9,760 bases of DNA, from NCBI GenBank assembly GCA_900318545.1, contig ONLC01000062.1:1-9760 (forward strand). The letters run 5' to 3'. This document shows positions 1-6,161 of this stretch, piece after piece (position 1 is the stretch's first letter; each line of letters starts with the position of its first letter). The notes beneath the pieces are model-generated. The model had not been told where the DNA came from. It searched no databases and worked only from the letters and a program-made list of their open reading frames with translations. The translations under genes and the position numbers were made by a program. This DNA is from an uncultured Eubacteriales bacterium. Lineage in GTDB: Bacteria; Bacillota; Clostridia; Oscillospirales; Ruminococcaceae.

Positions 1-1
1 C

Positions 2-151
2 TGCGGACGGCTGTGATTATCACCCAGCTCTGATAGATCATCGGGGACTGGGGCGTAGCCCCAGTGGGTACATAGGGCGAAGCCCTATCCCCCCCTAATC
101 CAGCCGAGGCTGTCTGTACGAATGTACAGACGTGACGAGGCAAAGTCCGCA
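2..151. repeat. Hairpin-rich intergenic element of unknown function
   Basis: This gene-free stretch contains three perfect hairpins. One has a 7-bp stem at 48-54/58-64 with a GTA loop, one a 7-bp stem at 72-78/82-88 with a GAA loop, and one an 8-bp stem at 112-119/124-131 with a four-base loop. The first two are flanked by GGGG at 43-46 and a run of seven C at 89-95, so they could sit in a three-way junction. A 7-bp complementary pair at 2-8/145-151 could close the whole element. GC-rich hairpins of this kind are often dispersed intergenic repeats in Clostridia, but copy number cannot be judged from one window. It could equally be a structured RNA or the trailer of a gene to the left. Direction is unknown. 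No open reading frame here looks like a real protein. Confidence 0.45.
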
Positions 152-172
152 CTATCTAGGGTTTAGCGACAG

Positions 173-214
173 AAAGAGGGTATCTCACAGTGAGGTACCC
201 TCTTTTACTGTTTT
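173..214. terminator. Bidirectional intrinsic terminator downstream of the YfhO gene
   Basis: A 15-bp stem pairs 173-187 with 191-205 (one T-G wobble) around a three-base loop. It lies directly after the stop codon of the leftward yfhO-family gene. On the plus strand it is followed by a broken T-rich tract at 203-214, and on the minus strand by TTTCTGT. It can therefore end yfhO transcription and also any rightward transcript entering from the left edge. Confidence 0.85.
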
Positions 215-215
215 G

Positions 216-2603
216 TTATTCTTCACGCCTTCTCTTCTTCATAAGCGTGTAAACTATCACATAACCTATAAACACCGCACCCGATACAGCCGAGATGACA
301 ATACCAAGACTCAGTGCCTTGTTCTCGTAGGTGAATACTATATCGCTCTCTCCTGCCTCACACGGTACAGCCATAAGTCCGTTATCAGCAACAATAATGT
401 CGGTCTTCTCACCGTTCACCTCAGCCGACCAGAACTCAGAATACGGCACCGAGAAGAACACAAGCCTTTTCTCGGGAAGCTTTATTTTTCCCTCAAAGCC
501 GCTGCCCTCTTCCTTGAAATAATAACAGCTTTCCGAGCGTCTTGCCTCGCAGATGTCACTGTAACGCCCCGGTGCAGTTTTTAATGCCTGCATATCGTAT
601 TCCCCGACATAGTCCGAGTACCTTTCCCTGTCCTCATCACTCAGCACAAGAGCCTCCAGCAATATATACTGACGCTGCCTTGCGTGATAGCCCTCTAAGC
701 TCTCCTCAGACACAGCATAAGGCACTGCAAAGCCCATTGGTATGAACTCAGTGTTTTCATATATGTTTATGTCGTGTCTCTGCTCCACAGAGGTAAATGT
801 GCCCTGAGTTCCCTGCAAAGTGTTCTCTATCGGCTTTGCATTTCCGTCAGCATCAAACAAAGCCTCATCATAATAGTACCTTGCAGACAGCAGCGAGTAC
901 ATCGGATAATATGAGCTGTTTATCATGCTCTTAGCTTCTCTGCTGATACCAAGCAAAGCATAGAACTCAATTATTGATGGCTCAACCGTGGAGTTAAAGT
1001 AGCACACTGACTTCTCTCCCCACAGCACAGGCATATTCATATAGTTCTCACAGGTACCTGTACGGTAAAAGCCCTCCTCACGGGTCAGCTCCCCTGACAG
1101 GCTGTCCTCCCTCATCTCAACAGAAGATACCATTTTGTACTCCTCAGATGTACCTCTTCTCATGTAGGCGTACCACACCACTGTACACATACCCGCAGTG
1201 CATATCACAAAGGTACGGTTGAAGAGTATCTTTGCAGCCTTAACAGGGTCATCTGTCTCGGGATGATAGATCATCAGCCAGAGCACTCCCATAGATACCA
1301 GCGTCATAACTATCTGCACAAGCGGCAGTGTATAGTCCTCAAAGCCGACCCTTATGACCTCGAGCTTATCAAGATACATAACCGCAGCCGAAGCCCCAAG
1401 CACTATGCCCGTTATCACCGCTGTCGGCAGATATCCCTTTTTGAGCACCTTATTTTCGGTACCGTAGTGCTCCTCTATCATTTTTGCAGTCATTACAGTT
1501 CCTATCAGCACAGGCATATAGAACCAGCGGCCGTAGAACATCGAATTGAAAAACGAGAATATCTGATTGAGAAACGGCACAAACATCATAACCACACAGA
1601 TGCCCAGAAGCGTTTTAAGAAAATCTCTGCCCTTAACAGTCCTGAAATACGCAATAATACCTACCGCAGAATAAAACGGAATGTAGGTTGTGTAAGAAGT
1701 TGCGTCAAGCAGATTTGATACCTGCAGACCGTAGTTCTTTATCAAAGGTATATTCGGGAACATAAACATATTCTTTATAATATAAATGTATATGCGTTTC
1801 CAGTGATAAACTACCCATTCAAGACCTTCCATGTGCCTTGACACTCTCGGATTGCCTAATACCGCATAGGCAGAAGGCAAAAACAAAAACATAGCCAGTG
1901 CAAAACCCAGCAAAGCTTCAAACAGAACAGTCAGAAAGCTCTTTACAGTTATCTTGAATCTCCCTGTGAATACTCCGACAAAGTAATACATCACCGTAAA
2001 CACAGCCTGCCCGAAAAAGAAGTAATAGTCCGTTAAACAGGCGATCGCCACTATAGCAGCAAAGACAAACCTCTTATTCTCATTTACAAGCCTTTCAAGC
2101 GCCCACAGCATAAACGGCAGCATAAGCACAGCATCGTGGAAGTGATTGTAAATAACGCTCACCGCCAGAAACGATGACATTCCGTACAGCACACCCGATA
2201 TCATGCAGGCAGTTTTATCAGTGCAGAACCGCCTCGTCAGAAGATATGCTCCTACAGCTGCAATACCGCTTTTTACTGCCATAAGATACGGTATAACACC
2301 AATTATTACCGATGACGGGAACAGAAGCGACAACCAGAAAAACGGGCTTCCCAGCAGATAGAACGAATAGCTCGCAGCTGTGTCCGAGCCAAGATCTGCT
2401 GCCCAGTCCCACGCAGACAAGCCTCCGCCCTTTACCATATCATGCAGATGAGTGTAGAACATTATCTGCTCTTTGTTGTAATCTCCGTAGTAAAAAAAAT
2501 ATCCTCCGTTTATGATACTAAGCGGCAAAAAGGCTATACAGCAGCCAATTAAAGTCAGAAAAAAAGCCTTTATCAGTTTTTCTTCCCGAAAAAATTTCCT
2601 CAT
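216..2603 (-). CDS. YfhO-family polytopic membrane protein (GT-C-like)
   Basis: This is a 795-residue integral membrane protein. A first membrane segment at about 12-32 is followed by an extracytoplasmic loop with the family motif G40-D41-Y42, then W-rich and DLGSD (70-74) sequences, a series of hydrophobic helices to about 480, a large soluble region (about 485-765) and a final membrane helix (about 765-787) before a basic tail, KKRRREE. The sequence LVFFSVPYSEFW at 714-725, followed by V-N-G, is the usual YfhO C-terminal signature. Length fits the family. Characterised YfhO proteins of Bacillus take part in glycosylating lipoteichoic acid by a GT-C mechanism, with an acidic residue in the first loop; D41 is the likely counterpart. 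The acceptor here is unknown. The ATG start is supported by AGGAGA at 2609-2614, five bases upstream. No promoter of its own is visible: it begins just after the tRNA-Leu terminator. The role is inferred from family membership. Confidence 0.88.
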   Translation of the reverse strand: MRKFFREEKLIKAFFLTLIGCCIAFLPLSIINGGYFFYYGDYNKEQIMFYTHLHDMVKGGGLSAWDWAADLGSDTAASYSFYLLGSPFFWLSLLFPSSVIIGVIPYLMAVKSGIAAVGAYLLTRRFCTDKTACMISGVLYGMSSFLAVSVIYNHFHDAVLMLPFMLWALERLVNENKRFVFAAIVAIACLTDYYFFFGQAVFTVMYYFVGVFTGRFKITVKSFLTVLFEALLGFALAMFLFLPSAYAVLGNPRVSRHMEGLEWVVYHWKRIYIYIIKNMFMFPNIPLIKNYGLQVSNLLDATSYTTYIPFYSAVGIIAYFRTVKGRDFLKTLLGICVVMMFVPFLNQIFSFFNSMFYGRWFYMPVLIGTVMTAKMIEEHYGTENKVLKKGYLPTAVITGIVLGASAAVMYLDKLEVIRVGFEDYTLPLVQIVMTLVSMGVLWLMIYHPETDDPVKAAKILFNRTFVICTAGMCTVVWYAYMRRGTSEEYKMVSSVEMREDSLSGELTREEGFYRTGTCENYMNMPVLWGEKSVCYFNSTVEPSIIEFYALLGISREAKSMINSSYYPMYSLLSARYYYDEALFDADGNAKPIENTLQGTQGTFTSVEQRHDINIYENTEFIPMGFAVPYAVSEESLEGYHARQRQYILLEALVLSDEDRERYSDYVGEYDMQALKTAPGRYSDICEARRSESCYYFKEEGSGFEGKIKLPEKRLVFFSVPYSEFWSAEVNGEKTDIIVADNGLMAVPCEAGESDIVFTYENKALSLGIVISAVSGAVFIGYVIVYTLMKKRRREE

Positions 2604-2619
2604 AAGCTTCTCCTAAGAA

Positions 2620-2646
2620 TAAAACCCCGCTGCTGCTGCAACGGGG
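2620..2646 (-). terminator. Intrinsic terminator of tRNA-Leu
   Basis: Read leftward, a 9-bp stem (2638-2646 with 2625-2633, one G-T wobble) with a four-base loop is followed by TTTTATT. It begins six bases beyond the tRNA 3' end and its U-tract finishes about six bases before the ribosome binding site of the yfhO-family gene. Any transcript of that gene starting at the tRNA promoter must read through it. Confidence 0.9.
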
Positions 2647-2651
2647 CTGAG

Positions 2652-2735
2652 TGCCGGTGACCGGGGTCGAACCGGTACGGTATTGCTACCATCGGATTTT
2701 GAGTCCGACACGTCTGCCAATTCCATCACACCGGC
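2652..2735 (-). tRNA. tRNA-Leu, anticodon CAA
   Basis: The 84-base gene folds as a class II tRNA. It has a perfect 7-bp acceptor stem (GCCGGTG with CACCGGC) and discriminator A at 2652. The anticodon stem TCGGA/TCCGA encloses loop CTCAAAA, giving anticodon CAA (2701-2699), which reads UUG. A long variable arm GGTA-GCAA-TACC is typical of leucine tRNA, and the T arm is ACCGG/CCGGT around TTCGACC. The 3' CCA is not encoded, so it must be added by tRNA nucleotidyltransferase. The gene has its own promoter and terminator. No other tRNA is clustered with it here. Confidence 0.97.
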
Positions 2736-2766
2736 GGATAAGTTTTGTAAATCAACTAACTGTAGT

Positions 2767-2795
2767 ATTATATCACAATGCTGTAAAAATGTCAA
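2767..2795 (-). promoter_or_regulatory. Consensus sigma-A promoter of tRNA-Leu
   Basis: Read on the minus strand, a perfect -35 TTGACA (2790-2795) and a perfect -10 TATAAT (2767-2772) are separated by exactly 17 bases. Transcription should begin near 2760, about 25 bases before the mature tRNA 5' end. A fully consensus promoter fits a stable RNA gene. Confidence 0.93.
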
Positions 2796-2865
2796 GTTTG
2801 CCGATGGTAAAAAAAAGCACTGTAAAATTTGTGCACAATAACCACAAAAAGTCGGGCTGTAACTA

Positions 2866-2894
2866 TTGATTTTTGGATGGAATTATGATATACT
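2866..2894 (+). promoter_or_regulatory. Sigma-A promoter of the CheY/CheX-like operon
   Basis: The -35 TTGATT (2866-2871) and -10 TATACT (2889-2894) are 17 bases apart, with a TGA extension (2886-2888) that makes an extended -10. Predicted transcription starts near 2901, leaving a leader of about 65 bases before the CheY-like start codon. It diverges from the tRNA-Leu promoter, with about 70 bases between the two -35 boxes. No clear operator was seen. Confidence 0.8.
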
Positions 2895-2966
2895 ATAAAT
2901 AAGTCAATTATGGAGCAGTGTTTTTTGGGGACTTCTTCATGACGAATTCACACTTGGAGGGATAAC

Positions 2967-3347
2967 ATGAACATCAATGAAATGACCGTTCTCATCTGCG
3001 ATGACTCAATGTTTGCCAGAAAAAAGCTGAGCATGACTGTAGCATCGTTCGGTGTCAAGGCAGTTTACGAGGCCGCAGACGGAGAAGAGGCTGTTGCAAA
3101 ATATAAGGAGAATCTGCCTGACGTAGTGTTTATGGATATCATTATGCCTAAGGTAACAGGTATTGATGCACTGAAGCTCATAGTTGAGCAGTATCCTGAT
3201 GCTAAGATCATAATGGCATCGTCGGTAGGAACTCAGGGCCACCTGAAAGAGGCTCTGAAGGCAGGTGCTGTAGATTTTCTGCAGAAGCCTATTTCCGATG
3301 AGGACGCTCAGAAGGTGATCCAGAACGTAGCGAAAGGAGTTTTGTAA
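2967..3347 (+). CDS. CheY-like single-domain response regulator
   Basis: This 126-residue protein is a receiver domain alone, with no output domain. All signature residues are present: the acidic pair D12-D13, phospho-acceptor D57 in FMDIIMP, a hydroxyl residue in the switch position (S85/S86 in IMASSVGTQ), aromatic switch residue F104 and conserved K107-P108. This is the CheY layout, with F in place of the usual Y. CheY proteins are phosphorylated by a histidine kinase such as CheA and then bind a target; no kinase is in the window. The ATG is preceded by GGAGGG at 2956-2961. The stop codon abuts the start of the next gene, a CheX-like protein that may dephosphorylate it. Whether it serves chemotaxis, pili or something else cannot be told; the genes shown are not motility genes. 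Confidence 0.93.
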   Translation: MNINEMTVLICDDSMFARKKLSMTVASFGVKAVYEAADGEEAVAKYKENLPDVVFMDIIMPKVTGIDALKLIVEQYPDAKIIMASSVGTQGHLKEALKAGAVDFLQKPISDEDAQKVIQNVAKGVL

Positions 3348-4232
3348 ATGTTTGCCCAGTTTTTTGGAGGATATTTATTCAACCACAAGCTATGCTCGGC
3401 TGAGGATCTTACTCAGGCGTTTGAGGCTAAAAAGTATACAAGAATGAGACTTGGAGTGCTCGCTATCAATGCAGGTCTTATGACTGCTGAGCAGGTAGAG
3501 CACGTTAATATCACACAGCAGAGCGTTGATAAGAGGTTCGGAGACCTTGCAGTTGAGCTCGGATATGTAACAGAGGACGATGTTGAGATGCTTCTCTCGC
3601 AGCAGCCTACCGATTATCTGCTTCTCGGACAAACTCTTGTTAATAACGGAGCTCTTACAAATGCCGAGTTTGAAAAGGCTATCAACGACTACAAGGCTGA
3701 GAACCAGCTTTCCGATGATGATATTTCGGAGAATCAGAATGAAACTCTTAACAAGCTTATCAAGGAGTTCTATCATTTTGATTCGCTGGTAGATGCGAAG
3801 ATCGACACTGAGTTTGTCACACTGCTGTTCAAGAACATCATCAGATTTATCGGTGATGACTTTACTCCGCTGGAGGCATCTGTAGTAAAAAGCTATAAGG
3901 CTGAAAATCTTATTATCCAGCATATCAACGGTACATACAGTGCAACAGCCTGCATAGGAGCTTATAAAGACGCATACATCGGATTTGCCGAGAGATTTGC
4001 GAAGGAGAGCTTTTCCGAGGTTGATGACTTTGTACACGCAACCGTGGGCGAGTTCCTGAACGTAAATGACGGACTGTTCATAGTAAACGAATCCAACGAG
4101 AGAGGCGTAGAGCTGTCCCTCACACCGCAGGAGCTTTCATCGTCTGCTGAGATCTTCTTTGATGATACAGCATTCTGTATTCCTGTAGTATTCCCGTTCG
4201 GGCAGGTAGATTTCATTATAGCAAACCACTAA
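3348..4232 (+). CDS. Tandem MshEN-like repeats fused to a CheX-like domain
   Basis: The 294-residue protein has two parts. Residues 5-115 form four consecutive 24-residue repeats with 5-residue spacers (5-28, 34-57, 63-86, 92-115). The middle two keep the MshEN signature: R34-L-G...G43...Q57 and R63-F-G...G72...Q86. In MshEN proteins this pair of motifs binds cyclic di-GMP. After an acidic linker (about 118-135), residues 145-294 resemble the CheX/CheC phosphatase family: the motif E235-x2-N238 lies in a predicted helix (VGEFLNVNDG), with P260 after a further 21 residues. CheX enzymes hydrolyse phospho-CheY using this Glu/Asn pair. Its ATG directly follows the stop of the CheY-like gene, with AAAGGAG at 3333-3339 as ribosome binding site, so the two are cotranscribed and translationally close. 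The likely role is a phosphatase for that regulator, perhaps gated by c-di-GMP. The domain calls come from motif reading only. Confidence 0.78.
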   Translation: MFAQFFGGYLFNHKLCSAEDLTQAFEAKKYTRMRLGVLAINAGLMTAEQVEHVNITQQSVDKRFGDLAVELGYVTEDDVEMLLSQQPTDYLLLGQTLVNNGALTNAEFEKAINDYKAENQLSDDDISENQNETLNKLIKEFYHFDSLVDAKIDTEFVTLLFKNIIRFIGDDFTPLEASVVKSYKAENLIIQHINGTYSATACIGAYKDAYIGFAERFAKESFSEVDDFVHATVGEFLNVNDGLFIVNESNERGVELSLTPQELSSSAEIFFDDTAFCIPVVFPFGQVDFIIANH

Positions 4233-4240
4233 GAGCATTG

Positions 4241-4268
4241 ACCGCACCTCGCAGGGGGTGCGGTTTTT
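4241..4268 (+). terminator. Intrinsic terminator of the CheY/CheX-like operon
   Basis: A 10-bp GC-rich stem (4241-4250 with 4255-4264, one T-G wobble) around a GCAG loop is followed by TTTTT at 4264-4268. It starts eight bases after the stop codon and separates this operon from the SRP RNA promoter 20 bases further on. Confidence 0.93.
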
Positions 4269-4288
4269 AAGTTTTTTTCAAAAAACAC

Positions 4289-4317
4289 TTGCAATCTGTG
4301 AAGATATGTGTTATAAT
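4289..4317 (+). promoter_or_regulatory. Extended -10 promoter of the SRP RNA (and probably dnaX)
   Basis: A -35 TTGCAA (4289-4294) and a perfect -10 TATAAT (4312-4317) are spaced by 17 bases, with TG at 4309-4310 forming an extended -10. Transcription should start near 4324. It is the only convincing promoter seen before dnaX, so it may also supply the dnaX-ybaB-recR mRNA by read-through. Confidence 0.88.
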
Positions 4318-4323
4318 AGGTAG

Positions 4324-4511
4324 GTAATACATCAGATCATAGATCGTATACTACGGAGATGTTCCTCATCGATCCGAGATATAGGTGTGTGGGTCCTGTG
4401 CAATGAAACGCTGTGAACCATGTCAGGCGGGGAACCGAGCAGCATTAAGCGGACTGTTTCGTGTGTCACAGTAACGCCCACACGCCCATATGTCGGATCG
4501 AATATTTTTTT
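4324..4511 (+). ncRNA. ffs: Signal recognition particle RNA
   Basis: The RNA core (about 4413-4450) carries the conserved SRP domain IV: GTGAACCATGTCAGG, a GGAA tetraloop, then AGCAGCATTAAGC. These bind Ffh and form the characteristic asymmetric and symmetric internal loops. A 24-position helix joins 4370-4393 to 4477-4500 with only two mismatches. Inner helices CTGTG/CACAG (4396-4400/4467-4471) and GAAAC/GTTTC (4405-4409/4456-4460) lead to the core. A run of seven T at 4505-4511 after the long helix serves as terminator. The promoter-predicted 5' end near 4324 leaves a leader of about 46 bases with two small hairpins. As in Bacillus subtilis, where scr precedes dnaX, it lies directly upstream of dnaX. 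The RNA scaffolds Ffh and FtsY during cotranslational targeting of membrane proteins. The exact mature ends are inferred. Confidence 0.92.
4493..4511 (+). terminator. SRP RNA terminator (3' helix arm plus U-tract)
   Basis: The 3' arm of the long SRP helix (ending TCGGATCG at 4493-4500) is followed, after AATA, by seven consecutive T at 4505-4511. The RNA's own closing helix therefore doubles as the terminator stem. The dnaX ribosome binding site begins two bases later, so dnaX expression probably depends on incomplete termination here. Confidence 0.75.
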
Positions 4512-4525
4512 GAAGGGGTGATATT

Positions 4526-6148
4526 GTGTATCAGGCTTTATATAGAAAATGGCGTCCGATGTCCTTCGATGACGTTGTTTCTCAGCCTCATGTCACCACT
4601 ACACTCAAAAATCAGATCAAGGCTAATAAAACAGCTCATGCCTACCTGTTTACAGGCTCAAGAGGAACAGGCAAAACTACCTGTGCAAGAATATTTGCAA
4701 AGGCGATAAACTGCCTGAATCCAAAAGACGGCGAGCCCTGCCTTGAATGTGAGATATGCAAAAATGCCGACAGCGGTATGCTCGGTGATATTATCGAGAT
4801 AGATGCAGCTTCAAACTCAAAGGTCGAGGATATAAGAGAGCTCAGAGAAGGCGTTGTTTATACGCCCGAGCTGTGCAAATATAAGGTTTATATCATTGAC
4901 GAGGTGCATATGCTCTCCGCAGGTGCGTTCAATGCTCTCCTGAAAACTATGGAGGAGCCGCCGCCGCACGTTAAGTTCGTGCTTGCGACCACCGAGATAC
5001 AAAAGGTGCCTGCCACTATTGTTTCAAGGTGTCAGCACTTTGACTTCCACAGGATAAGAAATGAAGACATAGTTTCACGCCTTATGTATATAGCCTCGCA
5101 GGAGGACTTCACCCTCCACGAGGACGCCGCAGGTATGATAGCAAGGCTCTCTGACGGCGGAATGAGAGATGCTCTCTCTCTGCTCGATCAGTGCGTAGCC
5201 TTCGGTGAGGATATTACGCTCGATGTTGTGTCCTCTGCCGCAGGTATTGCAGGAAGAGATTACCTCTTCGATATTCTCGAGAGCATTAAGGACAGAAACA
5301 CTGCCGACGCTCTCAGAACGGTTGACAGACTGTATTCAATGTCAAAGGACCTGAAGGTGCTTGCAAATGAGCTTCTCACTCAGATGAGAAACGTTATGAT
5401 AGTCAAGACTATTGACAACAGCCGTGAGCTCATCACCTGCCTGCCCGAGGAGTATGACAGGCTAAAGGCCATAGCTGATGGCATGAAGCTTGACGATATA
5501 CTTGAAAACATCTCGGTTTTGCAGCAGTGCAGCGAACGCTTTGCAAGGGCGGCATCTAAGAGGATAGAGCTTGAAATGACGCTTGTGAAGCTCTGCTCAC
5601 CAAGGGCAGAGGCTGTTCAGACAGGAGGAGCACTTCCCGATGCTTCAATGCTGTTTGACAGGATAGCTCAGCTCGAGTCAAGGCTTGCAGCAGCTCAGAC
5701 CGCACCGCCTGCACCAAAACAGGCACAGCAGACAGCCCCGAAGCCCTCAGGCGAGCCAAAGCCTGCTCCGCCCCCGAAGCAGCAGACAGGCAAACAGCTC
5801 TCAATGGAGGACTTCAAGCCGCTTGAAAGCTGGGATAATATAGTAGCTCAGGTCAACGAGAAGTACCCTGCTACAGGCTGCTTTCTTAAAGGCTCTCAGG
5901 CACTTTACTATCAGAATATTCTGCTTCTGACCGTGAACAATGCCTTCTTTAAGGAGAAGTTCAAAACAGGCAGAGATGCATCACTTCTCAACGAGATACT
6001 TAAACAAAACTTTGGACAGACCTTCAATATCAAGGTAAGAGCCTCGGCAAACTCAGAGGGTCAGACTGCTGACAGTCCCCTGGGAGCTATTGTTGACAAG
6101 GCCAAGTCTATGAATATTGAGGTTGAGATAAAAAACAATAAAAAATAA
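4526..6148 (+). CDS. dnaX: DNA polymerase III subunit gamma/tau
   Basis: DnaX is the ATPase of the replicative clamp loader and, in its long form, holds the polymerase at the fork. The 540-residue protein opens with the canonical MYQALYRKWRP. Visible motifs are Walker A G44-SRGTG-K50-T51, a zinc module C63/C72/C75/C78, Walker B IIDEVH with D125-E126, sensor 1 ATT (154-156), the S-R-C arginine finger motif (167-169) and sensor 2 GGMRDA with R214. A collar domain (about 245-355), a Pro/Gln/Lys-rich linker (about 391-423) and a C-terminal domain follow. The GTG start at 4526 fits the conserved N terminus and AAGGGGTGAT at 4513-4522. No A-rich slippery site was seen near the linker, so a single product is expected. 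The stop overlaps the ribosome binding site of ybaB. It is probably transcribed from the SRP RNA promoter. Confidence 0.98.
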   Translation: MYQALYRKWRPMSFDDVVSQPHVTTTLKNQIKANKTAHAYLFTGSRGTGKTTCARIFAKAINCLNPKDGEPCLECEICKNADSGMLGDIIEIDAASNSKVEDIRELREGVVYTPELCKYKVYIIDEVHMLSAGAFNALLKTMEEPPPHVKFVLATTEIQKVPATIVSRCQHFDFHRIRNEDIVSRLMYIASQEDFTLHEDAAGMIARLSDGGMRDALSLLDQCVAFGEDITLDVVSSAAGIAGRDYLFDILESIKDRNTADALRTVDRLYSMSKDLKVLANELLTQMRNVMIVKTIDNSRELITCLPEEYDRLKAIADGMKLDDILENISVLQQCSERFARAASKRIELEMTLVKLCSPRAEAVQTGGALPDASMLFDRIAQLESRLAAAQTAPPAPKQAQQTAPKPSGEPKPAPPPKQQTGKQLSMEDFKPLESWDNIVAQVNEKYPATGCFLKGSQALYYQNILLLTVNNAFFKEKFKTGRDASLLNEILKQNFGQTFNIKVRASANSEGQTADSPLGAIVDKAKSMNIEVEIKNNKK

Positions 6149-6161
6149 GGAGTTAATTAAA

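Noticed and set aside
1..33. Plus-strand frame ending in TGA at 31-33, possible C terminus of a gene to the left
   Set aside because: Only ten codons are visible and nothing in them is recognisable; other frames are equally possible, so it is not annotated.
2816..2845. Weak GCAC/GTGC hairpin between the divergent promoters
   Set aside because: The stem is four pairs in AT-rich sequence and is not convincing as an operator or RNA element.
2939..2965. Eight-codon upstream reading frame ending just before the CheY-like start
   Set aside because: It has no ribosome binding site and its last codons are made of the Shine-Dalgarno sequence of the next gene, so it is probably chance.
3390..4037. 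Long minus-strand reading frame opposite the CheX-like gene
   Set aside because: It is a shadow frame: no ribosome binding site, no recognisable domain, and a well-supported gene with operon signals lies on the other strand.
4526..6148. Programmed frameshift in dnaX giving separate tau and gamma proteins
   Set aside because: No A-AAA-AAG-type slippery heptamer with a following hairpin was found near the end of the ATPase/collar region. The A-rich stretch at 6129-6145 is at the very end of the gene and only encodes the Lys/Asn tail.
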